From Nocardia miyunensis NBRC 108239 (GTDB lineage: Bacteria > Actinomycetota > Actinomycetes > Mycobacteriales > Mycobacteriaceae), in the NCBI RefSeq assembly GCF_001613065.1, contig NZ_BDBQ01000083.1, positions 1-64,000 on the forward strand: a stretch of DNA of 64,000 nt, in the 5' to 3' direction. The translations under genes were made by a program, and so were the position numbers. The notes beneath the pieces are model-generated. The model worked only from the letters and a program-made list of their open reading frames with translations, made no database searches and was not told where the DNA came from. How positions within the stretch are numbered: position 1 is the stretch's first letter; each line of letters starts with the position of its first letter. Shown one piece after another: positions 1 to 8,610 of this stretch.

Positions 1-154
1 GTCCCTGTGCCTGAACGTGGAGGTGCTGTCCTCGGACGGCGCGGCCATCGAGATGCGCGACGGCGACGACGAGGACTTGGAGCGGGCCGCCGCGAACCTG
101 GGCATCAACCTTTCGCGCAACGAAGCCGCCACGGTAGACGATCTGGCGCAGTGA
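1..154 (+). CDS. rpoB: RNA polymerase beta subunit, C-terminal end (partial)
   Basis: This is the last 50 codons of rpoB, read in frame 2 and ending at the TGA at 152-154. The tail has the acidic GDDEDLERAAANLGI stretch and ends in DDLAQ, the usual C-terminus of actinobacterial RpoB. The beta subunit forms the catalytic core of RNA polymerase with beta', and the C-terminus contacts RpoC. rpoC follows 121 bp downstream on the same strand, the universal rpoBC order. The rest of the gene lies outside the window. Confidence 0.95.
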   Translation, partial: SLCLNVEVLSSDGAAIEMRDGDDEDLERAAANLGINLSRNEAATVDDLAQ

Positions 155-169
155 TTTTGGTCCCGTTCC

Positions 170-204
170 CCCTGCTCACCCGGCCGCGCGCCGGGCGAGC
201 AGGG
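170..204 (+). promoter_or_regulatory. Strong hairpin in the rpoB-rpoC spacer
   Basis: Bases 170-184 pair with 190-204 around a 5-base loop. The 15 stem positions contain a single A/C mismatch, and the core is CCCGGC/GCCGGG. No T-run follows, so this is unlikely to be a complete intrinsic terminator. It may be an RNA processing or pausing site, or a partial attenuator, within the rpoBC transcript. Function is inferred from structure only. Confidence 0.6.
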
Positions 205-275
205 CGGGCGGGGCACCTGTTAACGACGATTGAGAACTTGCTCGAAATCAATCCCGACAGGGGAAAGGAAGTTAC

Positions 276-3200
276 GTGCTAGACGTCAACTTCTTCGATG
301 AACTCCGGATCGGCCTGGCTACCGCCGAAGACATTCGCAACTGGTCTTTCGGTGAGGTCAAGAAGCCGGAGACCATCAACTATCGCACGCTCAAGCCGGA
401 GAAGGACGGCTTGTTCTGCGAGAAGATCTTCGGTCCCACCCGGGACTGGGAGTGCTACTGCGGTAAGTACAAGCGCGTTCGGTTCAAGGGCATCATCTGT
501 GAGCGCTGTGGCGTCGAGGTGACCCGCGCCAAGGTGCGTCGTGAGCGGATGGGCCACATCGAGCTGGCCGCCCCGGTGACCCACATCTGGTACTTCAAGG
601 GCGTGCCTTCGCGTCTGGGCTACCTGCTGGACCTGGCGCCGAAGGATCTCGAGAAGATCATCTACTTCGCCGCCTACGTCATCACCGCCGTCGACAACGA
701 TCTGCGCCACAACGAGCTGTCCACGCTCGAGGCGGAGATGGAGGTCGAGAAGAAGGCCGTCGCCGATCAGCGCGACGCCGATCTCGAGGCCCGCGCCCAG
801 AAGCTCGAGGGCGACATCGCCGAGCTCGAGGCCGAGGGCGCCAAGTCCGACGTGCGCCGCAAGGTCAAGGACGGCGGCGAGCGCGAGATGCGTCAGCTGC
901 GCGACCGCGCCCAGCGTGAGCTGGACCGGCTGGACGAGATCTGGACCACGTTCACCAAGCTGGCTCCCAAGCAGCTGATCGTGGACGAGGTGCTCTACCG
1001 CGAGCTCCAGGACCGCTACGGCGAGTACTTCACCGGTGCGATGGGCGCCGAGGCGATCCAGAAGCTGATGGAGACCTTCGACATCGCGGCCGAGGCCGAG
1101 AACCTGCGCGAGACCATCCGCACGGGTAAGGGCCAGAAGAAGCTGCGCGCGCTCAAGCGCCTGAAGGTCGTCGCGGCGTTCCAGACCAACGGCAACTCGC
1201 CGATGGGCATGGTCCTGGACGCGGTCCCGGTGATCCCGCCGGAGCTGCGCCCGATGGTGCAGCTGGACGGTGGCCGCTTCGCGACCTCCGACCTGAACGA
1301 CCTGTACCGCCGCGTGATCAACCGCAACAACCGCCTCAAGCGACTGATCGATCTGGGCGCGCCCGAGATCATCGTCAACAACGAGAAGCGGATGCTGCAG
1401 GAGTCCGTGGACGCGCTGTTCGACAACGGCCGTCGCGGTCGCCCGGTGACCGGTCCCGGTAACCGCCCGCTGAAGTCCCTGAGCGATCTGCTCAAGGGTA
1501 AGCAGGGTCGTTTCCGGCAGAACCTGCTCGGTAAGCGCGTCGACTACTCCGGCCGTTCGGTCATCGTCGTCGGTCCGCAGCTCAAGCTGCATCAGTGTGG
1601 TCTGCCCAAGCTGATGGCGCTGGAGCTGTTCAAGCCGTTCGTGATGAAGCGTCTGGTCGATCTGAACCACGCGCAGAACATCAAGTCCGCCAAGCGGATG
1701 GTCGAGCGGCAGCGGCCGCAGGTGTGGGATGTCCTGGAAGAGGTCATCGCCGAGCACCCCGTGCTGCTGAACCGCGCGCCCACCCTGCACCGGCTGGGTA
1801 TCCAGGCCTTCGAACCACTTCTGGTGGAGGGCAAGGCGATTCAGCTGCACCCGCTGGTGTGTGAGGCGTTCAACGCCGACTTCGACGGTGACCAGATGGC
1901 CGTGCACCTGCCGCTGTCGGCGGAGGCGCAGGCCGAGGCCCGCATCCTGATGCTGTCCTCGAACAACATCCTGTCCCCGGCCTCGGGTCGTCCGCTCGCC
2001 ATGCCCCGTCTGGACATGGTGACCGGCCTGTACTACCTGACCCGCCTCGTCGAGGGCGCGAAGGGCGAGTACCGCGCGGCCACCAAGGACGAGCCGGAGT
2101 TCGGCGTGTACTCCTCGCCGGCCGAGGCGCAGATGGCGGTCGACCGCGGTGAGCTGACCGTGCAGTCGCAGATCAAGGTGCGGTTGAACGATCAGCGTCC
2201 GCCGCGCGCGATCGAGGCGGAGTTGTTCCCGCAGGGCTGGCAGCCCGGTGACGCGTGGACCGCCGAGACCACGCTGGGCCGTGTGGTGTTCAACGATCTG
2301 CTCCCGGCGGACTACGCGTTCATCAACGAGCCGATGCCCAAGAAGCGCCAGGCGACGATCATCAACGATCTGGCCGAGCGCTACCCGATGATCGTGGTCG
2401 CGCAGACCGTCGACAAGCTCAAGGACGCCGGTTTCTACTGGGCCACGCGTTCGGGTGTGACGGTCTCGATGTCCGACGTGCTGGTGCCGCCGGAGAAGGC
2501 CGACATCATGGAGCGCTACGAGGGTCTGGCCGACGGGATCGAGAAGAAGTACCAGCGTGGTGCGCTCGATCACTCGGAGCGGAACAACGCGCTGGTGAAG
2601 ATCTGGCAGGAGGCCACCGAAGAGGTCGGCGCCGCGCTGCGCCGCCACTACCCGGCCGACAACCCGATCATCACGATCGTCGACTCGGGCGCCACGGGTA
2701 ACTTCACCCAGACCCGTACCCTCGCCGGTATGAAGGGCCTGGTGACGAACCCGAAGGGTGAGTTCATCCCGCGGCCGATCAAGTCCTCGTTCCGTGAGGG
2801 CCTGACGGTTCTGGAGTACTTCATCAACACCCACGGTGCGCGAAAGGGTCTGGCCGACACCGCGCTTCGTACCGCCGACTCGGGTTACCTGACCCGTCGT
2901 CTGGTGGACGTGTCGCAGGACGTCATCGTGCGCGAGACCGATTGTGGCACCGAGCGCGGCATCCTGGTCGCGATCGCGGAGAAGCTGGCCGACGGCTCGA
3001 TCATCCGTGACGCGCACGTCGAGACCAGCACCTACGCCCGGACGCTGGCTTCGGACGCGCTCGACGCGAACGGCAACGTCGTGGTGGAGAAGGGTCACGA
3101 TCTCGGTGACCCGGCCATCGAGGCGCTGCTGGAGGCGGGTGTCACCGAGGTGAAGGTCCGCTCCGTGCTGACCTGCACCACCGGCACCGGCGTGTGCGCG

Positions 3201-4238
3201 ACCTGCTACGGACGTTCGATGGCGACCGGCAAGCTGGTCGATATCGGTGAGGCCGTCGGTATCGTCGCCGCGCAGTCCATCGGTGAGCCCGGTACCCAGC
3301 TGACCATGCGTACCTTCCACCAGGGTGGTGTCGCGGGTGACGACATCACCGGTGGTCTGCCTCGCGTGCAGGAGCTGTTCGAGGCCCGCGTGCCCAAGGG
3401 CAAGGCCCCGATCGCGGAGGTCTCGGGCCGGATCCGGCTCGAGGACGACGACCGCTTCTACAAGATCACCATCATTCCGGACGACGGTTCGGACGAAGTG
3501 GTCTACGACAAGCTGTCGAAGCGTCAGCGTCTGCGGGTGTTCAAGCACGACGACGGCTCCGAGCGTCTGCTCGCCGACGGCGATCACGTCGAGGTCGGCC
3601 AGCAGCTGCTGGAGGGCTCGGCCGATCCGCACGAGGTGCTGCGCGTGATGGGCCCGCGTCAGGTGCAGGTCCACCTGGTCCACGAGGTCCAGGAGGTGTA
3701 CCGGTCGCAGGGTGTGTCCATCCACGACAAGCACATCGAGGTCATCGTCCGGCAGATGCTGCGGCGCGTCACGATCATCGATTCGGGTGCCACGGAGTTC
3801 CTGCCCGGTTCGCTGGTGGAGCGTTCGGAGTTCGAGGCGGTCAACCGCCGCGTCATGGCCGAGCACGGCGATGCCGCGTCGACCGCGTCGGGTCGTCCGG
3901 TGCTGATGGGTATCACCAAGGCCTCGCTCGCGACCGATTCGTGGCTGTCGGCGGCCTCCTTCCAGGAGACCACCCGCGTGCTCACGGACGCCGCGATCAA
4001 CTGCCGCTCCGACAAGCTGATCGGCCTGAAGGAGAACGTGATCATCGGTAAGTTGATCCCGGCCGGTACCGGCATCAACCGCTACCGCAACATCCAGGTG
4101 CAGCCGACCGAGGAGGCCCGCGCGGCCGCCTACGCGGTGCCGTCCTACGACGACACCTACTACACCCCGGAGGGCTTCGGCCAGACCACGGGTGCAGCGG
4201 TCCCGCTGGACGATTACGGTTTCAGCGACTACCGGTAA
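276..4238 (+). CDS. rpoC: DNA-directed RNA polymerase subunit beta'
   Basis: RpoC is the 1320-residue beta' subunit, which carries the catalytic Mg2+ site of RNA polymerase. The start is GTG 276, preceded by GGGGAAAGGAAG, and the protein begins MLDVNFFDELRIGLA as in mycobacteria. The N-terminal zinc site is Cys60, Cys62, Cys75 and Cys78. The catalytic motif NADFDGDQ places Asp535, Asp537 and Asp539 on the Mg2+. A second zinc site is visible further on, with a Cys in ETDCGTERG and a three-Cys cluster around TGTGVCATCYGR. Length is close to the mycobacterial protein (about 1316 residues), and no insertion or intein is seen. It is cotranscribed with rpoB and followed directly by a strong terminator, so the rpoBC operon ends here. 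Confidence 0.99.
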   Translation: MLDVNFFDELRIGLATAEDIRNWSFGEVKKPETINYRTLKPEKDGLFCEKIFGPTRDWECYCGKYKRVRFKGIICERCGVEVTRAKVRRERMGHIELAAPVTHIWYFKGVPSRLGYLLDLAPKDLEKIIYFAAYVITAVDNDLRHNELSTLEAEMEVEKKAVADQRDADLEARAQKLEGDIAELEAEGAKSDVRRKVKDGGEREMRQLRDRAQRELDRLDEIWTTFTKLAPKQLIVDEVLYRELQDRYGEYFTGAMGAEAIQKLMETFDIAAEAENLRETIRTGKGQKKLRALKRLKVVAAFQTNGNSPMGMVLDAVPVIPPELRPMVQLDGGRFATSDLNDLYRRVINRNNRLKRLIDLGAPEIIVNNEKRMLQESVDALFDNGRRGRPVTGPGNRPLKSLSDLLKGKQGRFRQNLLGKRVDYSGRSVIVVGPQLKLHQCGLPKLMALELFKPFVMKRLVDLNHAQNIKSAKRMVERQRPQVWDVLEEVIAEHPVLLNRAPTLHRLGIQAFEPLLVEGKAIQLHPLVCEAFNADFDGDQMAVHLPLSAEAQAEARILMLSSNNILSPASGRPLAMPRLDMVTGLYYLTRLVEGAKGEYRAATKDEPEFGVYSSPAEAQMAVDRGELTVQSQIKVRLNDQRPPRAIEAELFPQGWQPGDAWTAETTLGRVVFNDLLPADYAFINEPMPKKRQATIINDLAERYPMIVVAQTVDKLKDAGFYWATRSGVTVSMSDVLVPPEKADIMERYEGLADGIEKKYQRGALDHSERNNALVKIWQEATEEVGAALRRHYPADNPIITIVDSGATGNFTQTRTLAGMKGLVTNPKGEFIPRPIKSSFREGLTVLEYFINTHGARKGLADTALRTADSGYLTRRLVDVSQDVIVRETDCGTERGILVAIAEKLADGSIIRDAHVETSTYARTLASDALDANGNVVVEKGHDLGDPAIEALLEAGVTEVKVRSVLTCTTGTGVCATCYGRSMATGKLVDIGEAVGIVAAQSIGEPGTQLTMRTFHQGGVAGDDITGGLPRVQELFEARVPKGKAPIAEVSGRIRLEDDDRFYKITIIPDDGSDEVVYDKLSKRQRLRVFKHDDGSERLLADGDHVEVGQQLLEGSADPHEVLRVMGPRQVQVHLVHEVQEVYRSQGVSIHDKHIEVIVRQMLRRVTIIDSGATEFLPGSLVERSEFEAVNRRVMAEHGDAASTASGRPVLMGITKASLATDSWLSAASFQETTRVLTDAAINCRSDKLIGLKENVIIGKLIPAGTGINRYRNIQVQPTEEARAAAYAVPSYDDTYYTPEGFGQTTGAAVPLDDYGFSDYR

Positions 4239-4255
4239 TCCGGTAGGAGAGAACA

Positions 4256-4296
4256 GCATTCGGCCCCCGCTCCATTTCGGAGCGGGGGCCGAATGC
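4256..4296 (+). terminator. rpoBC terminator hairpin
   Basis: A perfect 18-bp inverted repeat (4256-4273 with 4279-4296) surrounds the 5-base loop ATTTC, starting 17 bp after the rpoC stop. There is no long T-run, as is common for actinobacterial terminators. Confidence 0.85.
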
Positions 4297-4330
4297 TTAT
4301 CGGCGGCTACCCGCCGGTGATCCGCATCGC

Positions 4331-4453
4331 GTGATCACCGACCCTGATGGGATGGTCGGAGTCATCGTCAGCATGGCCGAGTACCAGCAGCTCAAATCCG
4401 AACGAGAGGAGCTGCGCCGGTTGTGCGCGGCAGAGACGCGCTGCGAACCCTGA
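4331..4453 (+). pseudogene. Phd/YefM-type antitoxin remnant
   Basis: The frame from GTG 4331 reads VITDPDGMVGVIVSMAEYQQ, then LKSEREELRRL, and stops at TGA 4451. The VIVSMAEYQQL segment followed by a charged helix is characteristic of the middle of Phd/YefM antitoxins. The N-terminal DNA-binding part is missing: upstream sequence in the same frame is short and runs into the rpoC terminator. No partner toxin gene is seen, so this looks like the debris of a toxin-antitoxin module. The family call rests on motif resemblance alone. Confidence 0.45.
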
Positions 4454-4457
4454 ATCT

Positions 4458-4703
4458 TTCCGCACCTACACTCGCGAAGACCTGTTGCGGAAAGACATCC
4501 GCAAGTTGCGCCCGGCGCAATACGCCGAGGCAGGCATCAAGTACTTCTGGCGGGTGGAGAACGAGCAGGACGAAATGATCGTCTACACCTTCGAATTGCT
4601 GCCTGAGGACAGTTGCTACACGCCGAGTGGCGTCTTCCGTAAGCAACTCCGCCTCGAGCGGCCGTTCCCGATCGATATCGAGCTGCCCGAAATCACCTGG
4701 TGA
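4458..4703 (+). pseudogene. Uma2-family endonuclease, C-terminal remnant
   Basis: The last 80 or so residues of this frame (YTREDLLRKDIRKLRPAQYA, then EAGIKYFWRVE, then LRLERPFPIDIELPEI) match the C-terminal third of Uma2/DUF820 nucleases, where a K..YAEAGI.YYWRVE segment precedes the terminal ERPFP strand. The N-terminal two thirds with the catalytic core are absent. Upstream codons in this frame overlap the antitoxin-like remnant and look non-coding. I read it as a truncated, non-functional gene. It lies immediately downstream of the rpoC terminator. Confidence 0.5.
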
Positions 4704-4780
4704 GTTCGGGCAGTCGGATCGGCTGCGATGTGGTGATGGATTCTGTCTTCCTCCAACCGATTGACCGCCGCGATGTCGGC

Positions 4781-5239
4781 TCAGGCATCGGCGGTCCATT
4801 CGGTCTTGTGACCGAAGCCGCGTGAATTGTCGGTCAGGCGTAGGTGATTCGGCGTTATCTTCCACAGGTCGCTGGAGTCCAGTTGTTGTACCAGGGGCGG
4901 ATTTTTGGCGATGAACTCGAATCGGGCGAGGTAGGCGGCTTGTGCTCGTGACCGCGCGGCGGCGGGCACGGCTGTGCAGGTGCCGGTTCCCTGGATGCCG
5001 CGGATGTCCGTCCACGCCTGGCCATCCTGTTGGATGGTGAACGCCACCGGTACGGAAGTTCGCGCTGTCAGGGCTCGGCCGTGCCGAGTGTGGGATGAGC
5101 TGGTGAAGATCAGTGTGCCGGTCTCGGTGGTGGCGTAGAAGACCGCGCATGCCTGTGGACCGTCTTCGTCCGCGTAGGCCAGCGTGAGTGTGTTGTGTTC
5201 GGTGAGTTCACGCAGGATGTCCGGTGGGTGGTCGAGCAT
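4781..5239 (-). CDS. YhbP-like (UPF0306) flavin-binding split-barrel protein
   Basis: This 152-residue protein belongs to the pyridoxamine-5'-phosphate-oxidase-like split-barrel group. It resembles E. coli YhbP along its length. Diagnostic parts are an early NTLTLAYADEDGPQACAVFY strand pair, the SSSHTRHGRAL segment, and the C-terminal LTDNSRGFGHKTEW, where YhbP has TDNTLGFGKK. Members bind flavin-type cofactors, but the reaction is not established. The gene starts 3 bp after vdcD ends and is surely the last gene of that operon. It may therefore be involved in flavin handling around the prenylated-FMN decarboxylase; that link is inference from position. Confidence 0.75.
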   Translation of the reverse strand: MLDHPPDILRELTEHNTLTLAYADEDGPQACAVFYATTETGTLIFTSSSHTRHGRALTARTSVPVAFTIQQDGQAWTDIRGIQGTGTCTAVPAAARSRAQAAYLARFEFIAKNPPLVQQLDSSDLWKITPNHLRLTDNSRGFGHKTEWTADA

Positions 5240-5242
5240 GGG

Positions 5243-5485
5243 CTATGCCTTTGCGCGCAACGGCGGGACGGCCGGAACCTCGGGTGCGTTCTGGATTTCT
5301 TCGACGGTGATCATGAATTCGGTGGGGTAGGCGTCGCGGTCGGTGCGGCGGGCGGGTTCACTGGTGCGCCACATGTACAGGCATTGCTTGCATTGCAGCA
5401 CATTCCACAGGCCGGGTACGGGTGAGGAGAAGACGTGTTCGATATCTTCGAATGCGCAACGCGGGCAGATGTTCTGAGCGGTCAT
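5243..5485 (-). CDS. vdcD: Non-oxidative hydroxyarylic acid decarboxylase subunit D (VdcD-like)
   Basis: This 80-residue protein is the small third subunit of vanillate/4-hydroxybenzoate-type decarboxylases. It has two Cys pairs (Cys7-Cys10 in ICPRCA and Cys32-Cys35 in QCKQC) that suggest a zinc ribbon. It also has the family signatures QCLYMWR, EPARRT and the terminal PPLRAKA. The ATG at 5485 lies 23 bp after the vdcC stop. The subunit is known to be required with the UbiD-type subunit in some Vdc/Shd systems, but its mechanism is not established. No other reading is likely. Confidence 0.88.
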   Translation of the reverse strand: MTAQNICPRCAFEDIEHVFSSPVPGLWNVLQCKQCLYMWRTSEPARRTDRDAYPTEFMITVEEIQNAPEVPAVPPLRAKA

Positions 5486-5508
5486 GATATTGATTCCCTT
5501 CTGCTGGT

Positions 5509-6930
5509 TCACTTTCCGGCCAGTCGCTGCAATCGCTGCACCCACTCGGCCGTCTCGGGCAGATCGTGCACCTGAGTGCTGTAATTGCCGCGACGGTCCG
5601 GTGACACCGGAGTAGTGGCGTCGATGATCAGCTTGTCGACGATGCCGGGGGTCTGCGCCTGCGGAGCCAGTTCCAGTACCGGGAGATTCGGCACCACCAC
5701 CAGGTCCTCGCGGGGGTTCATCTTGACCGACAGCGCCCACATCACCTGCGGCAGATTGAACGGGTCGATATTCTCGTCGACGACGATAACCGTTGCGGCA
5801 TAACCCAATCCGTGCGGCAGGGTGAGTACTCGCATGCCGATCGCCTTGGCGAAGCCGCCGTAGCGCTTCTTCGTCGACACGATCACCACCAGCCCGTGCG
5901 TGTACATGGCGTTGACCGCCTGCACCTCCGGGAACTCCTGCTTCAGCTGCTGATAGATCGGCACACAGGTATTCGCGGCGATGAGGTAGTCCACCTCGGT
6001 CCACGGCATCCCGATGTAGAGGTGCTCGAAGATCGGGTCGGTGCGGTAGGAGATCCGGTCGATCCTGATCACGGTCATGTTCCGGCCGCCCGAGTAGTGA
6101 CCGGTGAATTCGCCGAAGGGGCCTTCGATTTCACGCTTGCGTCCCTCGATCACACCCTCGATGACGACCTCCGAACCCCACGGCACCGGCAGACCTGTCA
6201 ACGGCGCCTCGGCGATCGGCGCCGGCGCGCCGCGCAGCGCCCCGGCCATCTCGTATTCGTTCTCGTCGTATCGCATCGGAGTGGAGGCGACGATCGAGAT
6301 CACCGGATCGTTGCCGAGGGTGATGGCAACCGGCAGGTCCTCGCCGACCTCCTCGGCCTTGCGCAGCTGTAACGCGATGTCGTGCATCGGAACCGGCTGC
6401 ATGGCCAGCTTCCGCTTCCCCTTCACCTCGATGCGGTAGACGCCGACGTTCTGCTTGTCGCTGTTCTCCGGATCTTCCGGATCCCTGGACACGACCGCGG
6501 CCTTGTCCAGGTAGAACCCGCCGTCGCCGTCGTTCAGTCGTACCAGCGGCAGCACCTGGAAGATGTCGACGTCCTCGCCTTCCATGGTGTTCTGCGCCCA
6601 CGGCGGGTTGTCGCGCCATTCGGGTTTCACCGGGAATTGCGCCCACCGCCGGATGAACTCCTCGACCTGCTCCTTGGTTCCGGTATTCTTCGGAAGTCCC
6701 AGTGCCAGAGCGTGATTGGCCCATGAGCCGTGCACGTTCATGGCGATGCGGGCATCGGTGAAACCGGCGATGTCGTCGAAATACAGTGCGGGAGCGTTGT
6801 CGCCGAGTCGGCAGGCCGCGTTCGCGGCGGCCGCCACATCCGGCTCGGGCGACACCTGCTCGGTGATCCGCAGCAGCTGGCCCTCCTTCTCGAGGCAATC
6901 CAGGAAGCTGCGCAGGTCGTCGTATGCCAT
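5509..6930 (-). CDS. vdcC: UbiD-family decarboxylase, VdcC-like catalytic subunit
   Basis: This roughly 473-residue protein is a UbiD-family prenylated-FMN-dependent decarboxylase of the vanillate/hydroxybenzoate branch. It would convert a 4-hydroxyaryl acid to the phenol plus CO2 (vanillate to guaiacol in characterised relatives). I chose ATG 6930 (MAYDDLRSFLDCLEKEG) because GGAAAGGA precedes it and the length matches the family; an in-frame start further upstream would run into vdcB. Typical segments include GPFGEFTGHYSGGR, PWTEVDYLIAANTC and STKKRYGGFAKAIG. It lies between vdcB (prenyl-FMN synthesis) and vdcD in a tight operon. The exact acid cannot be read from the sequence. Confidence 0.9.
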   Translation of the reverse strand: MAYDDLRSFLDCLEKEGQLLRITEQVSPEPDVAAAANAACRLGDNAPALYFDDIAGFTDARIAMNVHGSWANHALALGLPKNTGTKEQVEEFIRRWAQFPVKPEWRDNPPWAQNTMEGEDVDIFQVLPLVRLNDGDGGFYLDKAAVVSRDPEDPENSDKQNVGVYRIEVKGKRKLAMQPVPMHDIALQLRKAEEVGEDLPVAITLGNDPVISIVASTPMRYDENEYEMAGALRGAPAPIAEAPLTGLPVPWGSEVVIEGVIEGRKREIEGPFGEFTGHYSGGRNMTVIRIDRISYRTDPIFEHLYIGMPWTEVDYLIAANTCVPIYQQLKQEFPEVQAVNAMYTHGLVVIVSTKKRYGGFAKAIGMRVLTLPHGLGYAATVIVVDENIDPFNLPQVMWALSVKMNPREDLVVVPNLPVLELAPQAQTPGIVDKLIIDATTPVSPDRRGNYSTQVHDLPETAEWVQRLQRLAGK

Positions 6931-6973
6931 ATCGTCGAATTCCTTTCCGACTCCGAAGAGTTCCGTTCGTGTG

Positions 6974-7576
6974 TCAGCGGCCTGCCGGAACCGGTTGCCG
7001 CGCAGCATGTTCGGCGCGCAGCCCGGCCCATCGGCGCGCGGCGGGCGCGGGCAGATCGAATTGATCGAGCACCCGCGCGACCACGTGATCGACGATGTCG
7101 TCGACGGTCTGCGGGTGGTTGTAGAAGGCGGGCATCGGCGGCACGATCCGCACGCCCATGCGCGAGAGGGCCAGCATGTTCTCCAGGTGGATATCCGACA
7201 GCGGCGTCTCCCGCGGCACCAGGACCAGCGGCCGGCGTTCCTTGAGGATGACGTCGGCCGCGCGGGGAACCAGGCCCTCGGCGTATCCGGTGCGGATGCC
7301 CGCGAGGGTCTTCATCGAGCAGGGCACGATCACCATGCCGTCGGTGCGGAAAGAGCCGGAGGAGATGGTCGCGCCCTGATCGTCGGGGTGGTGCACGACG
7401 TCGGCGAGCTCGCTCACCTCGCGGGCACTGCGGCCGGTCTCGGTCTCGATGGTCACGCGAGCCCAGCGGCTGAGCACCAGATGGGTCTCCACCTCGGGCA
7501 GTCGCGCCAGGTTCTCCAGCAGCCGGATGCCGAGGATCGCACCGGTCGCACCGGTCATGCCGACGATCAATCGCAC
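6974..7576 (-). CDS. vdcB: UbiX-like flavin prenyltransferase of the decarboxylase operon (VdcB-like)
   Basis: This 200-residue UbiX/Pad1-type protein starts MRLIVGMTGATGAILGIRLL, the FMN-binding signature. It later shows SGSFRTDGMVIVPCSMKTLA and RRPLVLVPRETPLS, both typical of flavin prenyltransferases. The enzyme attaches a dimethylallyl group to FMN, making the prenylated FMN that VdcC needs. It is the first gene of the vdcB-vdcC-vdcD-yhbP-like operon and lies 113 bp from the divergent AraC gene. The last 15 or so residues (ending ARQPVPAGR) extend beyond the usual family end. Confidence 0.9.
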   Translation of the reverse strand: MRLIVGMTGATGAILGIRLLENLARLPEVETHLVLSRWARVTIETETGRSAREVSELADVVHHPDDQGATISSGSFRTDGMVIVPCSMKTLAGIRTGYAEGLVPRAADVILKERRPLVLVPRETPLSDIHLENMLALSRMGVRIVPPMPAFYNHPQTVDDIVDHVVARVLDQFDLPAPAARRWAGLRAEHAARQPVPAGR

Positions 7577-7689
7577 GCCGGGTCTCCTTTCCGAATGGGA
7601 GCTGAGAACAATCTCGGACAGATAGTCGCTCCGATGTCTCCAACGGTAGGATTCGACCAGCGCAATTTGGTCTACGCTCGCGACAGGCT

Positions 7690-8610
7690 ATGGACAAAAA
7701 CGGACACAATCGCAGCGGGACGCGCCGGGTGGTCGAGGTCCCGTTCTATCCCTCGGTCGGTACGCCGCAGGGGATCGAGATCTGCGATTTCCAGCAGCTC
7801 GTCGAGCGCGCGGCCGGGCACGGGGTGAACCCGTACCGGCCGACGCGGCCGAGGTTCCACCACCTGATCGCCCTGGAGTCCGGTCGGTTGCGGCACTCGG
7901 TGGATCTCACCGACTGCCTGCTGGAGCCGGGTGACTGGCTGTGGGTGCGGCCGGGTCAGACCCATCAGTTCCACCGCGATCTGGAGACCGCCCGCGGCAT
8001 CGTGGTGTTCTTTCCGCCCGGGTTCCTCGATTCCGCCACCGTCGCCGCCGCGCACGCCGACCTGCCCGGCCCGCCCCGGCCGCTGTGCCCGGCCCCGGCC
8101 GACAGCGAGGCGCTCGACACGACTCTGGCGTTACTCGTCGCCGAATATCATCGGCGCACCGAGTTACCGCACGACGTGCATGTCGAGATCGCCCGGCACC
8201 TGCTCGCGGCGTTGCTCCTGCGACTCGCGCACCTGCACGACGGACCGGGCGGTGGGCCCGCCGGCGGCGAGGTGTTCACCCGCTTCCGTGCCGCGGTGGA
8301 GCGAGATTTCGCCCGCGCGCACCGGGTCGAGGATTACGCCCGCAGCCTCGGCTACAGCGTGCGAACCCTCACCCGCGCGACCGTGGCCGCCACCGGTCAC
8401 GGCGCCAAGCACTACATCGACGACCGCATCGTGCTGGAGGCCAAACGCCTTCTGGTGCATACCGATCTGTCGGCGGCCGCCGTCGGCTCCCGGGTGGGTC
8501 TACCCGACGCCCGCGCCTTCACGCGATTCTTCCGCCAGCGCACCGGCGAGACGCCGGGTGGGTTCCGAATCCGTGCGGCGGGTGGCTCGGACGGTCCATC
8601 GCCCGTGTGA
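7690..8610 (+). CDS. AraC-family transcriptional regulator
   Basis: This 306-residue regulator has an N-terminal cupin-like sensor: a LLEPGDWLWVRPGQTHQF turn is visible near residues 75-95. A C-terminal pair of helix-turn-helix motifs follows from about residue 205; the second ends RAFTRFFRQRTGETPGGFR, the AraC signature. It is transcribed away from the vdc operon with 113 bp between the starts. Regulation of vdcBCD by an aromatic acid ligand is therefore likely, by analogy with other aromatic-responsive AraC proteins. No operator stands out in the spacer by eye. Confidence 0.85.
   Translation: MDKNGHNRSGTRRVVEVPFYPSVGTPQGIEICDFQQLVERAAGHGVNPYRPTRPRFHHLIALESGRLRHSVDLTDCLLEPGDWLWVRPGQTHQFHRDLETARGIVVFFPPGFLDSATVAAAHADLPGPPRPLCPAPADSEALDTTLALLVAEYHRRTELPHDVHVEIARHLLAALLLRLAHLHDGPGGGPAGGEVFTRFRAAVERDFARAHRVEDYARSLGYSVRTLTRATVAATGHGAKHYIDDRIVLEAKRLLVHTDLSAAAVGSRVGLPDARAFTRFFRQRTGETPGGFRIRAAGGSDGPSPV

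Noticed and set aside
279..4259. Very long open frame on the minus strand opposite rpoC
   Set aside because: It mirrors the codon pattern of rpoC, has Arg/Asp/His-rich low-information sequence, and no family resemblance. It is a high-G+C antisense artefact.
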